Under the pieces are notes generated by a model that worked only from the letters and a program-made list of their open reading frames with translations, did no database searches and was not told where the DNA came from. Shown here one piece after another: positions 33,889-43,306 of a DNA stretch of 64,000 bases. Position 1 is the first letter of the stretch, and each line of letters starts with the position of its first letter. This DNA is from Pasteurellaceae bacterium. GTDB lineage: Bacteria > Pseudomonadota > Gammaproteobacteria > Enterobacterales > Pasteurellaceae. The stretch is taken from assembly GCA_900756155.1 (NCBI GenBank), contig CAAEJV010000030.1:62001-126000 (forward strand), in the 5' to 3' direction. The translations under genes were made by a program, and so were the position numbers.

Positions 33889-35244
33889 TTAATTTCCTGA
33901 AATTTTCATCTTATCTAACAAGATTGAACCGGTTTGAATATTGGATCGATGTTCAATATCATCTGCTACTGCTACAATATTTTTTAACATATCCTTCAAT
34001 TGACCGGCAATAGTAATTTCAGCAACTGGATACTGGATTTCACCATTCTCCACCCAGAAACCTGCTGCACCACGAGAATAATCCCCCGTCACAATATTTA
34101 CACCTTGCCCCATGACATCTGTCACCAATAAACCGGTGCCCATTTGGCGCAAAAGTGCGGTCAATCCGCCCGTTAAATTTGGTTTCACAAGCCAGTTATG
34201 AATACCGCCTGCATGACCGGTACTTTGCATGCCCATTTTTCTACCGCTATAACTGGTGAGCAAATAGGTTTGCAATATGCCATCTTGAATAATTTCAAGA
34301 TCCTGTGTTCTCACCCCTTCGCTGTCAAAAGGCGTGGAGGCTAAACGTTTTAACAAATGCGGACGCTCACTAATTTGGAACCAATCTGGTAATACTTGTT
34401 TTCCAAGATGATCGAGCAAGAAACTGGATTTACGATATAAGCTGCCGCCACTAATTGCGCCCGTTAAATGAGAGATTAATCCTGTTGCCACATCATTTAA
34501 GAAAATCACCGGCACTTCACGTGTCGTTAATTTTTGTGGATTTAAACGCGCAATCACTTTTTTTGCACAATTCTGTCCTACCCAATCCGCTGAAGAAAGC
34601 GCATCAAACTCACGTGAAACTGTATATTCGTAGTCATTTTCAAGTTGATCTAGTTCCCCACCAATCACTGAACAAGATAAAGAATAGCGGCTAGATAAGT
34701 AACTTTGTAGCATACCGTGTGTATTACCATAAACACGCACGCCGGTATGAGAATTAAAGCTTGCGCCATTACTATTTACAATTTTAGCATCGTATTCCAA
34801 CGCTGATTTTTCAGCTTCTAACGCTAATTTTGTAGCCTGTTCGACATCGACACTTGCCCCGTGATAAAGCGCTAAATCGGGTGCTTCAAAAGCCATTAGT
34901 TCTTTATCGGCTAGCCCTGTACAATCATCTGGCGAGGTATATTTTGCAATAGCAAGTGCTGCTTCAACGGTATTTTTAATCGCTTCTTCACTTAAGTCTG
35001 AGGTAGAAGCATTGCCTTTTTGTTGGCCTAAATAAACAGAAATGCCTAATGCTCCATCATTAGTAAATTCAACATTTTCAATCTCTTGCAGACGGGTTGA
35101 AACCGATAAACCACTCACTTTTGTCACACCGACTTCAGCGGTTGCCCCCGCTTTCTGCGCGGTTTCAATCGCAAAACTGACTGCATCACGCAATGTTTGC
35201 TCTTGAGATTTTAAAAGTGCGGTTAAATTTTCTGCTGTTTTCAT
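33889..35244 (-). CDS. pmbA: Metalloprotease PmbA (TldE)
   Basis: 451 residues from the ATG at 35244, preceded by TAGGATTATTACC; a longer in-frame reading adds ten residues. Features of the TldD/TldE family include GALGISVYLGQQKGNAST, the SYSGRKMGMQSTGHAGG loop and TGLLVTDVMGQGVNIVTGDYSRGA near the C-terminus. With TldD it forms a protease heterodimer that matures microcin B17 and degrades CcdA; TldE itself lacks the zinc site. Divergent from darP, as in E. coli. Confidence 0.94.
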   Translation of the reverse strand: MKTAENLTALLKSQEQTLRDAVSFAIETAQKAGATAEVGVTKVSGLSVSTRLQEIENVEFTNDGALGISVYLGQQKGNASTSDLSEEAIKNTVEAALAIAKYTSPDDCTGLADKELMAFEAPDLALYHGASVDVEQATKLALEAEKSALEYDAKIVNSNGASFNSHTGVRVYGNTHGMLQSYLSSRYSLSCSVIGGELDQLENDYEYTVSREFDALSSADWVGQNCAKKVIARLNPQKLTTREVPVIFLNDVATGLISHLTGAISGGSLYRKSSFLLDHLGKQVLPDWFQISERPHLLKRLASTPFDSEGVRTQDLEIIQDGILQTYLLTSYSGRKMGMQSTGHAGGIHNWLVKPNLTGGLTALLRQMGTGLLVTDVMGQGVNIVTGDYSRGAAGFWVENGEIQYPVAEITIAGQLKDMLKNIVAVADDIEHRSNIQTGSILLDKMKISGN

Positions 35245-35332
35245 GGTAATAATCCTATTAAAAATTTGCGCCATTTTATCTTATTTTGAAAGTTTATGCT
35301 AAAATGCACCAAATTTTTCATAAGGTAACAGA

Positions 35333-35869
35333 ATGGCAAAACGTAAGAAAAAAGAAGCTTTTGATTGGGAAGATGAAGACCAAGAAGAGATTATTTGGGT
35401 AAGCAAAAGTGAAATCAAACGCGATGCTGAGGATTTAAAACAGCTAGGCGAGAAATTGGTGAACTTAACCAAAGCAAATCTGACTAAGGTTCCACTAGAC
35501 GATAGCTTGAAAGATGCCATTGAATTAGCACAACGCCTGCAAAAAGAGGCGCGCCGTCGCCAATTACAATATATTGGTAAGCTCTTACGCTCAATTGATG
35601 CTGAGCCTATTCGTGAAGCTTTAGAAAAAATTGAAAACAAACATAACCAACAACAAGCGATGCTGCATAAGTTGGAAATCTTACGTGATGAATTAGTTGC
35701 GAAAGGTGATGCAGCACTGACTGATTTGTTAAATGAACATCCTTCTGCAGATCGCCAACAATTACGTAATTTGATTCGTGCAGCACAGAAAGAGAAGGAA
35801 CAAAATAAGCCATCAAAAGCTTATCGCGAGATTTATCAGATCTTAAAAACACTCATTTTAGAAGACTAA
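35333..35869 (+). CDS. darP: Ribosome-associated protein DarP (YjgA, DUF615)
   Basis: 178 residues, highly charged, mostly helical. KKKEAFDWEDEDQEEIIWVSKSEIKRDAE at the start begins with the family's typical acidic motif; LAQRLQKEARRRQLQYIGKL is the central conserved segment. DarP binds the 50S subunit late in assembly. Divergent from pmbA. An uptake signal follows the stop. Confidence 0.93.
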   Translation: MAKRKKKEAFDWEDEDQEEIIWVSKSEIKRDAEDLKQLGEKLVNLTKANLTKVPLDDSLKDAIELAQRLQKEARRRQLQYIGKLLRSIDAEPIREALEKIENKHNQQQAMLHKLEILRDELVAKGDAALTDLLNEHPSADRQQLRNLIRAAQKEKEQNKPSKAYREIYQILKTLILED

Positions 35870-35950
35870 AATACGGCTATTTTTGACCGCACTTTGTGTC
35901 AAAAAAGTGCTATGATTAGTTACCCTTTTAAGAAGGAAAGAACGTTATTT

Positions 35951-36559
35951 ATGAATATTCGTTGGAATATTATTTTAGGTGTCATCGCCCTGGCTTTATT
36001 AGGCTGGTATTATTCGCTTAATCAAGATCATGGCGATTTACAAAGCCTAATCAAAAAGCCTGATAGCCCAGAATACGTCGGTAATAAAATGGAAACGACT
36101 GTATTCTCGCCAGAAGGAAAAAAACAATATCTCGCGATTTCCGATAAGGTGGAATATTACACACAAGACGGTCATACGGATTTTATTTCGCCGTTAGTCT
36201 ATCTTTTTGATGTCTCTTTAGATAATAAAGACAAAGATACGAAAACCGATAAAATTCAATTAGAAAAACAAAATTGGAAGCTTAGCGCGAAAAAGGCAAA
36301 ATTAACGAAAGATCAAATGCTCTATCTTGAAGGCGGCGTGGTTGCCGAGAGCCTTGATCCTTTATCTCGCCTGCAACGTGTTGAGACCGAAGCGGCAGTG
36401 ATTAATTTAAAAACACAAGACATTACTTCCGATACACAAGTAAAAATTAACGGATTAAACTTTAACTCAAGTGGATTGAAGCTCGTCGGAAATTTACGTC
36501 AGCAAGTTGCAACTCTAAAGGAACAGGTGAAAACATATTATGAAATCAACAAACAATAA
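35951..36559 (+). CDS. lptC: LPS export protein LptC
   Basis: 202 residues from the ATG at 35951 (MNIRWNIILGVIALALLGWY); an upstream in-frame ATG would add 19 residues without a membrane-protein logic. One N-terminal transmembrane helix, then a periplasmic beta-jellyroll with PDSPEYVGNKMETTVFSPEG. LptC joins the LptB2FG ATPase to LptA in the trans-envelope bridge that carries lipooligosaccharide outward. Its last 20 bases overlap lptA. First gene of lptC-lptA-lptB-ptsN-rapZ. Confidence 0.93.
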   Translation: MNIRWNIILGVIALALLGWYYSLNQDHGDLQSLIKKPDSPEYVGNKMETTVFSPEGKKQYLAISDKVEYYTQDGHTDFISPLVYLFDVSLDNKDKDTKTDKIQLEKQNWKLSAKKAKLTKDQMLYLEGGVVAESLDPLSRLQRVETEAAVINLKTQDITSDTQVKINGLNFNSSGLKLVGNLRQQVATLKEQVKTYYEINKQ

Positions 36560-37058
36560 AATTCTGCTTTTAACAGCGTTAATGATGACTTCCTTATCTG
36601 CTTTTGCGTTAAAAGACGATACCAATAAACCGATTAATATTGTCTCAGATAATCAATCTTTAGATATGGAAAACAGCGTGGTAACCTTTACGGATAACGT
36701 TGTGATTACGCAAGGTTCTATTTTGATTAAAGCTAATAAAGTGGTTATTACTCGTCCGCCAGAAAATTCAGGTAAAAAAGAAACTGTTGAAGCCTTTGGT
36801 AGCCCTGTTACTTTCCACCAACAACTTGATGATGGTAAGCCTGTTGATGGTAAAGCCAATAAAGTTCACTACGATTTAGGTACTGAATTTTTAACATTGA
36901 CCGGTAATGCTGAATTAAAACAATTAGATAGCAAAATTAACGGTGAACGCATCACTTATGATGTGAAAAAACAACAGTTAAAAGCCAATGGTAATGGAAA
37001 ATCACGTGTGCAAACCGTCTTAATTCCGACCCAATTACAACAAAAAGGTAAAAAATAA
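36540..37058 (+). CDS. lptA: LPS transport periplasmic protein LptA
   Basis: 172 residues. Signal peptide of about 23 residues ending SAFA-L. The OstA-type beta-jellyroll is visible in PINIVSDNQSLDMENSVVTF and the repeated K/N strands to INGERITYDVKKQQLKANG. LptA oligomers bridge the periplasm between LptC and LptD. Overlaps lptC by 20 bases and is 3 bases from lptB, so translation is coupled. Confidence 0.95.
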   Translation: MKSTNNKILLLTALMMTSLSAFALKDDTNKPINIVSDNQSLDMENSVVTFTDNVVITQGSILIKANKVVITRPPENSGKKETVEAFGSPVTFHQQLDDGKPVDGKANKVHYDLGTEFLTLTGNAELKQLDSKINGERITYDVKKQQLKANGNGKSRVQTVLIPTQLQQKGKK

Positions 37059-37061
37059 CCG

Positions 37062-37787
37062 ATGTCTGTATTACAAGCTGAATTTCTCGCAAAAAGTTAT
37101 AAAAGCCGAAAAGTGGTTTCTGATGTGAGTTTAACCGTAAACTCCAATGAAATTGTTGGACTACTTGGTCCTAATGGTGCAGGTAAAACTACCACTTTCT
37201 ATATGGTGGTGGGTTTAGTACGTCACGATCAAGGTAAGATTACTATTGATGGCGATGATATTAGCGTATTACCTATGCATGAACGTGCTCGTCGAGGAAT
37301 TGGCTATTTACCACAAGAAGCCTCTATTTTCCGCCGTTTAACGGTCTATGAAAACCTCATGGCGGTATTAGAAATTCGTAAAGATCTCACTGCAGAACAA
37401 CGCAGAGAGAGAGCGGATGAGTTAATTGATGAGTTCAATATTAGCCATATTCGTGATAGCCTGGGGCAATCTCTTTCTGGTGGTGAACGTCGTCGTGTGG
37501 AAATTGCACGCGCCTTAGCAGCAAATCCAAAATTTATTTTATTAGATGAACCTTTTGCGGGTGTGGATCCTATTTCGGTGACGGATATTAAGAAAATCAT
37601 CACGGATCTCCGTAATCGTGGCTTAGGCGTGTTAATTACCGACCATAACGTACGCGAAACCCTTGATGTCTGTGAACGCGCTTACATTGTTGGCGAAGGG
37701 AAAATTATCGCAACTGGCACACCGGAAGAAGTCATGAATGATGAGCACGTTAAACGTGTCTATTTAGGCGAACAATTTAAACTATAA
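37062..37787 (+). CDS. lptB: LPS export ABC transporter ATPase LptB
   Basis: 241 residues. Walker A GPNGAGKT at 36-43, Q-loop GYLPQEASIFRRLTVYEN, signature SLSGGERRRVEIARAL, Walker B FILLDEPFAGVDP, switch TDHNV. It is the cytoplasmic motor for LptFG. Four bases separate its stop from the ptsN start. Confidence 0.97.
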   Translation: MSVLQAEFLAKSYKSRKVVSDVSLTVNSNEIVGLLGPNGAGKTTTFYMVVGLVRHDQGKITIDGDDISVLPMHERARRGIGYLPQEASIFRRLTVYENLMAVLEIRKDLTAEQRRERADELIDEFNISHIRDSLGQSLSGGERRRVEIARALAANPKFILLDEPFAGVDPISVTDIKKIITDLRNRGLGVLITDHNVRETLDVCERAYIVGEGKIIATGTPEEVMNDEHVKRVYLGEQFKL

Positions 37788-37790
37788 CCG

Positions 37791-38309
37791 ATGAAATTTA
37801 CGACATTGCTCTCCCCTGATGATATTCGTCAGGGGGTTGCTTTTTCTAGCAAGAAACGATTATTTGAATCTATTGCCGCTTTCGTTGTGGAAAAACTTCA
37901 CTGCGAAAATGGTGAACAGGCTTGTTTTGAATGTTTATTTGAGCGGGAAAAATTAGGTAATTCAGGATTAGGTAATGGTGTCGCTATGCCTAAAGCCAAG
38001 TTACCTACTACCGTGTCAGATAAAATACTAACGGTATTTATGCAATTAGAAACGCCTGTCGAATACGATGCCGCCGATAATAAGCCGGTAGATATCGTTT
38101 TTGCTGTGCTCGTACCCGAAAATCACTGCCAAGAATATATTCCTGTTTTGGCAGAACTCAATGAAAAATTAACTGATAAAAACTTAATTAAACAACTTCG
38201 TTCAGCACAAAGTGCGGATGAAATTTGGCAAATTTTTGAATGTGCTGATCATTCAGAGGAATCTGAAGACGACACAAATTTAGATAATATTGAACCTCAA
38301 GAGGTATAA
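37791..38309 (+). CDS. ptsN: PtsN-like EIIA(Ntr) domain protein lacking the phospho-accepting histidine
   Basis: 172 residues. The fold and operon position (between lptB and rapZ) are those of nitrogen-PTS EIIA: LLSPDDIRQGVAFSSKKRLF, GNSGLGNGVAMP, IVFAVLVPENH. In E. coli the sequence after GNGVAIP is His-Ala-Arg with H73 phosphorylated by NPr; here K68 takes that place (GVAMPKAKL). The acidic C-terminal tail of about 20 residues is an extension. It may act as a permanently unphosphorylated regulator, for example of K+ transport. Start follows lptB at 4 bases. Confidence 0.88.
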   Translation: MKFTTLLSPDDIRQGVAFSSKKRLFESIAAFVVEKLHCENGEQACFECLFEREKLGNSGLGNGVAMPKAKLPTTVSDKILTVFMQLETPVEYDAADNKPVDIVFAVLVPENHCQEYIPVLAELNEKLTDKNLIKQLRSAQSADEIWQIFECADHSEESEDDTNLDNIEPQEV

Positions 38310-38340
38310 CCTAACCAACTAACCATAAGGAATCACGCAG

Positions 38341-39198
38341 ATGGAAATTATTATTATCAGCGGTCGCTCCGGCGCGGGGAAATCTGTCGCATTACGAGCT
38401 TTGGAAGATATGGGCTATTATTGCGTGGATAATCTCCCTCTCGATTTACTTCCTCAACTCACCAATATTCTCGCCAAAACTCAAACGGCTGTTGCCATCA
38501 GTCTCGATATTCGAAATCTTCCCCATTCAAGTGCTGATTTAGACAAAATTCTGACAGATATTCAAGCCACTTATTCCGTCAAAATCATCTTTCTAGATAG
38601 CGATCGCAGTACACTTATTCGCCGTTACAGCGATTCACGTCGTCTTCATCCACTTTCGGCTCAAGATCTCCCACTTGAATCAGCGATTGATTTAGAATAT
38701 CAACAGCTTGAGCCTTTAATTCAGCATGCTAATTTTATTATTGATACCGCACCACTTTCTACTCATTCGTTATCTGAACGTTTAAGAGAAGTTTTACGTG
38801 GTAATACGGATAAAGAACTTAAAATCGTGGTTGAGTCGTTTGGCTTTAAATACGGCATTCCGCTTGATGCCGATTATGTCTTTGATGTACGTTTTCTACC
38901 TAATCCACACTGGAACCCAGAACTTCGTCCAATGACGGGGCTTGATGAACCTGTTGCACAATTTTTACTTGCGCATGATGAAGTGAATAATTTTATCTAC
39001 CAAACGCGTAATTACATCGAAACATGGTTACCGATGTTAGAGCAAAATAACCGAAGCTATCTCACCATTGCTATCGGCTGTACAGGAGGTAAACATCGTT
39101 CTGTTTACATCGCTCAACAAATTGGTGAATATTTCCAAGCCAAAGGCAAGAATGTAAAAATTCAACATAAATCCTTGGAAAAGAATAAAAAGAATTAA
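38341..39198 (+). CDS. rapZ: RNase adapter protein RapZ (YhbJ)
   Basis: 285 residues. Walker A GRSGAGKS at 8-15, Walker B-like IIFLDSDR, and the C-terminal AIGCTGGKHRSVYIAQQI with the conserved GGKHRS. In E. coli RapZ senses glucosamine-6-phosphate and guides RNase E to the sRNA GlmZ. The lysine-rich tail is typical. Whether GlmY/GlmZ exist here is not visible. Last gene of the operon, followed by a terminator. Confidence 0.95.
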   Translation: MEIIIISGRSGAGKSVALRALEDMGYYCVDNLPLDLLPQLTNILAKTQTAVAISLDIRNLPHSSADLDKILTDIQATYSVKIIFLDSDRSTLIRRYSDSRRLHPLSAQDLPLESAIDLEYQQLEPLIQHANFIIDTAPLSTHSLSERLREVLRGNTDKELKIVVESFGFKYGIPLDADYVFDVRFLPNPHWNPELRPMTGLDEPVAQFLLAHDEVNNFIYQTRNYIETWLPMLEQNNRSYLTIAIGCTGGKHRSVYIAQQIGEYFQAKGKNVKIQHKSLEKNKKN

Positions 39199-39208
39199 TC
39201 AAACCATA

Positions 39209-39238
39209 AAAAAACGCAGCGGCTTGCTGCGTTTTTTG
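39209..39238. terminator. Terminator between rapZ and the M15 peptidase gene
   Basis: AAAACGCAGC and GCTGCGTTTTTT form the stem with a 5-base loop. A and T runs on both sides make it usable by both convergent genes. Confidence 0.88.
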
Positions 39239-39919
39239 TTAAACCACATATTGCTCAAAAATCTCGGGTAAATGCACAATTAACGTTTCTTTTCCTGCTA
39301 CGGTTTCATGCTGCCAAACTTGCAATAGCACGTCTGGCGTAAATAATAGTGATGCCTGTTCTGCTAAAGGTAAATAGCTAATATGCCAAGGCTCTCGACC
39401 AACTTTCTTACCTTCAGGTTGACTTATAAATGGCAAAGCAAACTCAAAGTGCGGTAGATTTTCAGTGAGAAATTCACTTAACTCAAAGAAATAACCACCT
39501 CTTTCATATTCCCAAGGTTCAAGTTGTAATGATTGACCTTGAGGCAAAAGATCAGGATCAAAAATATCGATTTCAGTTCCCCAATGATGGCGACTTCCCC
39601 CAGGAAGCGCTGACCAACGCAAAATAGCTTGTGCTTTTTGCCAATCATCTAAGGACGCTAAATCTAATGGGTTTCCCGCATCATCATGAACCTTGCGTTT
39701 ACCGTTAAATTTACCGTTCCAAATGAGTTGTTGACGTTCAAAATCACGAAAGCTACTCGCGGGTTGCAAATTAAAGCCATTTTTGGCCGCACTTTGCTGC
39801 AATCCTTGAAAGGCTTTCATTGCCTCTGCTTGCAAAAAATGATTCGGAGAATGAGGGGCAGGCAAATTGATCAAATGTTCACGAGATTTGCCAGTTAACA
39901 TTTCAGGCGTTAATTTCAT
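39239..39919 (-). CDS. M15B (VanY/LdcB-type) peptidase, probably cytoplasmic
   Basis: 226 residues. Zinc-site motifs S109-x-H111-x2-G-x3-D118 (SRHHWGTEID) and E176-P-W-H179 (REPWHISY) are the VanY D,D/L,D-carboxypeptidase signature. PASSFRDFERQ is the conserved entry strand. There is no signal peptide or lipobox, so it may act in the cytoplasm, perhaps on recycled muropeptides, rather than on the wall. It follows dapE by one base, so it is co-transcribed with a gene of DAP synthesis. Substrate unproven. Confidence 0.85.
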   Translation of the reverse strand: MKLTPEMLTGKSREHLINLPAPHSPNHFLQAEAMKAFQGLQQSAAKNGFNLQPASSFRDFERQQLIWNGKFNGKRKVHDDAGNPLDLASLDDWQKAQAILRWSALPGGSRHHWGTEIDIFDPDLLPQGQSLQLEPWEYERGGYFFELSEFLTENLPHFEFALPFISQPEGKKVGREPWHISYLPLAEQASLLFTPDVLLQVWQHETVAGKETLIVHLPEIFEQYVV

Positions 39920-39920
39920 C

Positions 39921-41054
39921 TTACTTGTCCAATAAATTCACTAACATTTGATGATAAATCTGACCGCACTTGGCTAGATCATCAACGTTTACACATTCAT
40001 TCACTTTATGAATCGTCGCATTAAGCGGCCCAAATTCTACGACTTCAGCGCCCATCAATGCTATAAAACGTCCGTCAGAGGTACCACCGCCAGTTTCAGT
40101 TTGTGGCGTAACACCGGTTGTTTGCTCAATTGCCGTCGTTAATGCATCTAATAATTTGCCCGGTTTCGTTAAAAATGGTTTACCCGATAAATTCCAATCC
40201 ATACGGTATTTCAAACCATGTTTTTCGAGCATTTCTGCCACTTTCTGCTTAATGCTTTCATCAGTGACCTCCGTACAATAACGTAAATTGAATTGCACAT
40301 AAAGCTCACCAGGGATGACATTATTACTCCCTGTGCCTGCATGAATATTCGCAATTTGTAAACTGGTTGGCGGGAAAAATTCGTTGCCATTATCCCATTG
40401 ATAAGTGGTTAACTCCTGCAAGAAAGGCGCTGCTTTATGAATTGGGTTTTCCGCTAAATGAGGATAAGCCACATGGCCTTGAATACCTTGTATGTAGAGA
40501 TTACCTGTAATTGAACCCCGACGACCATTTTTAACCACATCGCCTAATGCTTTAGAACTAGACGGCTCCCCCACCATACAATAGGTTATTTTTTCACCGC
40601 GTGCCATTAAGGTTTCGACAACACGCACTGTGCCATCTTTCGCGGCTGCCTCTTCGTCAGAAGTAATCAACAAAGCAATCGTCCCCTTATGATTCGGATT
40701 GACTTTCACATATTCTTCCGCCGCCACAATCATTGCTGCCAATGAGCCTTTCATATCTGCCGCACCACGACCATAAAGCATATCATCCACAATTTCGGCA
40801 GAAAATGGTGGATAAGTCCATTGCGTTTCATCTCCCGTCGGTACCACATCGGTATGCCCAGCAAAGGCGATAACGGGCTCACCAGCACCATGCTTCGCCC
40901 ATAAATTTAACGTATCGCTGAAAGGCATCCATTCAATTTGAAAGCCGAGTTTTTCTAAACGTTCCGCAATCATTTGCTGGCATCCCTCATCATTTGGGCT
41001 AATAGAGGGGCGACGAATTAATGCTTGTGCAAGCTCAATAGTTTTTTGTTTCAT
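39921..41054 (-). CDS. dapE: Succinyl-diaminopimelate desuccinylase DapE
   Basis: 377 residues, the same length as the well-studied H. influenzae enzyme. Dinuclear zinc site: H67 and D69 (AGHTDVVP), bridging D100 (GRGAADMKGS), catalytic E134 with E135 (SDEEAAA), and H-x2-N-E near the C-terminus (IHKVNECVNVDD). It yields LL-DAP for lysine and peptidoglycan. Operon with the M15 peptidase gene. Confidence 0.97.
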   Translation of the reverse strand: MKQKTIELAQALIRRPSISPNDEGCQQMIAERLEKLGFQIEWMPFSDTLNLWAKHGAGEPVIAFAGHTDVVPTGDETQWTYPPFSAEIVDDMLYGRGAADMKGSLAAMIVAAEEYVKVNPNHKGTIALLITSDEEAAAKDGTVRVVETLMARGEKITYCMVGEPSSSKALGDVVKNGRRGSITGNLYIQGIQGHVAYPHLAENPIHKAAPFLQELTTYQWDNGNEFFPPTSLQIANIHAGTGSNNVIPGELYVQFNLRYCTEVTDESIKQKVAEMLEKHGLKYRMDWNLSGKPFLTKPGKLLDALTTAIEQTTGVTPQTETGGGTSDGRFIALMGAEVVEFGPLNATIHKVNECVNVDDLAKCGQIYHQMLVNLLDK

Positions 41055-41124
41055 AATATTCAGTGACGACTAAAAGTGCGGTCTAATTTAACAAAATTTT
41101 CCTTCAATTTAAATCTGTTCAAAT

Positions 41125-41155
41125 AAAAAACGGACAACCTCGTTATCCGTTTTTA
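41125..41155 (-). terminator. Terminator of the copper receptor gene
   Basis: AAAAACGGACAA and TTATCCGTTTTT pair with one mismatch around a 5-base loop. A and T runs flank both sides. It lies 20 bases after the receptor stop on the minus strand. Confidence 0.75.
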
Positions 41156-41172
41156 TTAGTTTATAAAGAATC

Positions 41173-43128
41173 CTAGAATTGAACTTGCAAACGTAACCAA
41201 TATTGACGTCCAGGCTCGTTCACTCGAACAGTTTGAAGTCCCGCTGAAGGATCTGCGCCTTTACTTACAAATTCTGCATAGAATTTATTAAATAAGTTAT
41301 CAATTCCGCCCTGCAAAGTGGCATATTTATTAATTTTCCACCCTGTATTAAAGGATAAGGTTCCAAAACCAGCGGAAACACCAATGTCCTGCCCAATAAT
41401 GTTGCCTTGTCCTGTTGCATAGCGTTTTTGTGCTGAAACTACTCGCCATAATACTCCCGCGCTCAAGGTTTCATTATCCCAAGTTAATGAGTTTTTCCAT
41501 TCTAATGGCGGTGTTTGAGCAAGTGGACGGTCGTCCGTACGATTTTTACCATAGGTATAAGCCAGACTACTACCGATTTCCCAGTGACGTGCAAATTTCC
41601 ATTTGCCTTCAATTTCGCCGCCTAATCGAGTTGCCTTGATATTACGAGCCGAGACATCTTTACCTACTCGTTCTAACATAATGAAATCGTGGACATCACT
41701 ACCAAATAACGATACAGAAAAATCAAAGGTGTCATTCTTCCACATCAATCCCGTATCAATTTGACGGTTTTGCTCTTTATCTAAAACTTGGCTTGCACGG
41801 CGTTCCCAATAATCTGGCGCTCGCTCTGCAATCCCTACACCAGCATAATATTTAATGCCATTGATTTCCTCTTCCCAACGGAAGAAACCTGAATGTAAAC
41901 CATACGTATGATGTTTATTTGGGTGATTTACCATTAAAGTGTCGTATTCAGCTTTCACTTCATCATAACGATAACCAGAAATAAACTTACGACTATCACT
42001 TGACGTCCAGGCCCCCTCAACAAATCCGCCCCATTGAGTAAAGTTTTGCTGTGGTTGATAAGGCTTGTGTCTATACCCCTCACCCTTCATTTCCATACGT
42101 GAAAGGTGTTTATCACGCATATAATCAATGCCTGTTTGAAAATTAATATCCGGCCAATCAAAGGTTGCTTTCAAATGCCCTGTATTGGTTTCACGTTTTG
42201 GATTCATTGCTTTTTTAACTTGATTTCCCATCATGCTTAAATAACGCATATTATAAGTATCCATCACGTGATCAATCTTGCTTTGACCGTAACGTAATTC
42301 AAGTTCAGTGAACCATGGTGTAATATTACGTTGTACAAATCGAACATTCCACGCATCACGATCAAACTTACTCCCATCCATCATTCGATCTGCATAAGCT
42401 GCTTCGCCTCGACTACGTTCATAAGTTCCAGTCAATAAGGTGTTTTCTGTCGGTGTGAAACCGAGCTGTAACATTTGATTACGGCGCTCAAAAGAGGAAT
42501 GAACTCGATTGCCATCGCCATCTTTGTAATTCCCCGCCTCATTGTGTGACATACTCGTACGTAAATAACCATATTTACCACCCGTCATCGCATCGAAATA
42601 AGCATCTCTACGTTTGTTTCCGCCAAGTGTGACACTGCCGTTTAAATAGGTATTTTGAGTATCAAATTCAGGCTCTTTACGCACAAAACGAACTGCGCCA
42701 GCCACCAAACCAGAACCTTCAGTTACAGTTTGGGGACCTTTGGTCACCACAACCTCATCATAAGCTGATGGGAAAATATAAGCTGTTGGCGGATCCATTC
42801 GGTTGCTACACCCACCATAAATGAATTGGTCGTCTGCTTGAATATTCAAGCGAGAACCACCTAACCCGCGAAATAACGGATCGCCAGAACTCCCACCTTT
42901 ACGAATCACGCTCATATTTGCCACAGATTGCAATAAATCTGCACCATCACCAGCAGGTAAAGGTTGAAGTGTTGTTTTAGGATTAAGTTTGACTGAATTG
43001 GTATTCGTCTGAGTAACACCTGTTACCACAATAGGATCCAGTAATGTTACAGACTGCGTATCCTCAGCAAAAGCATTAGATATAAAAAATGAAAGAGGAA
43101 GGAGGGCAAAATAAGATTTGTTATGCAT
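41173..43128 (-). CDS. TonB-dependent outer-membrane copper receptor (OprC/NosA family)
   Basis: 651 residues from the ATG at 43128; GGGATTG precedes it, and the two-codon-longer reading would use TTG. Signal peptide ends near SNAFA-E. A plug domain starts at about 30-150 (LLDPIVVTGV as TonB box region, GLGGSRLNIQ), then a 22-strand barrel ending in aromatic LRLQVQF. The Pseudomonas OprC copper-site pattern is visible: C107-x3-M111 (GGCSNRMDPPTAY) and H287-x-M289 (DHVMD). It should import copper or copper chelates with TonB-ExbBD. A Fur-like box lies upstream. Monocistronic. Confidence 0.85.
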   Translation of the reverse strand: MHNKSYFALLPLSFFISNAFAEDTQSVTLLDPIVVTGVTQTNTNSVKLNPKTTLQPLPAGDGADLLQSVANMSVIRKGGSSGDPLFRGLGGSRLNIQADDQFIYGGCSNRMDPPTAYIFPSAYDEVVVTKGPQTVTEGSGLVAGAVRFVRKEPEFDTQNTYLNGSVTLGGNKRRDAYFDAMTGGKYGYLRTSMSHNEAGNYKDGDGNRVHSSFERRNQMLQLGFTPTENTLLTGTYERSRGEAAYADRMMDGSKFDRDAWNVRFVQRNITPWFTELELRYGQSKIDHVMDTYNMRYLSMMGNQVKKAMNPKRETNTGHLKATFDWPDINFQTGIDYMRDKHLSRMEMKGEGYRHKPYQPQQNFTQWGGFVEGAWTSSDSRKFISGYRYDEVKAEYDTLMVNHPNKHHTYGLHSGFFRWEEEINGIKYYAGVGIAERAPDYWERRASQVLDKEQNRQIDTGLMWKNDTFDFSVSLFGSDVHDFIMLERVGKDVSARNIKATRLGGEIEGKWKFARHWEIGSSLAYTYGKNRTDDRPLAQTPPLEWKNSLTWDNETLSAGVLWRVVSAQKRYATGQGNIIGQDIGVSAGFGTLSFNTGWKINKYATLQGGIDNLFNKFYAEFVSKGADPSAGLQTVRVNEPGRQYWLRLQVQF

Positions 43129-43257
43129 AATCAATCCCTTGTTTGGGCACTTGAGTCATAAAAACCACAATTCAACCACATAAAATCTTTCAAACAAATA
43201 CGCAACCGTTATGAAACATTTATCACATTAATGATTGAGATTGCAACAATGCTGTAA

Positions 43258-43272
43258 TGAATATTATTCTTA
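43258..43272 (-). promoter_or_regulatory. Weak Fur-like box upstream of the copper receptor
   Basis: Minus-strand TAAGAATAATATTCA matches the 7-1-7 Fur consensus at 10 of 14 positions. It lies about 130 bases before the start. TonB-dependent receptors are commonly Fur-controlled; here the match is only moderate. Confidence 0.35.
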
Positions 43273-43306
43273 TTAAGTGCAAAAGGCAAGGTTAAAAGAT
43301 GGCTAT

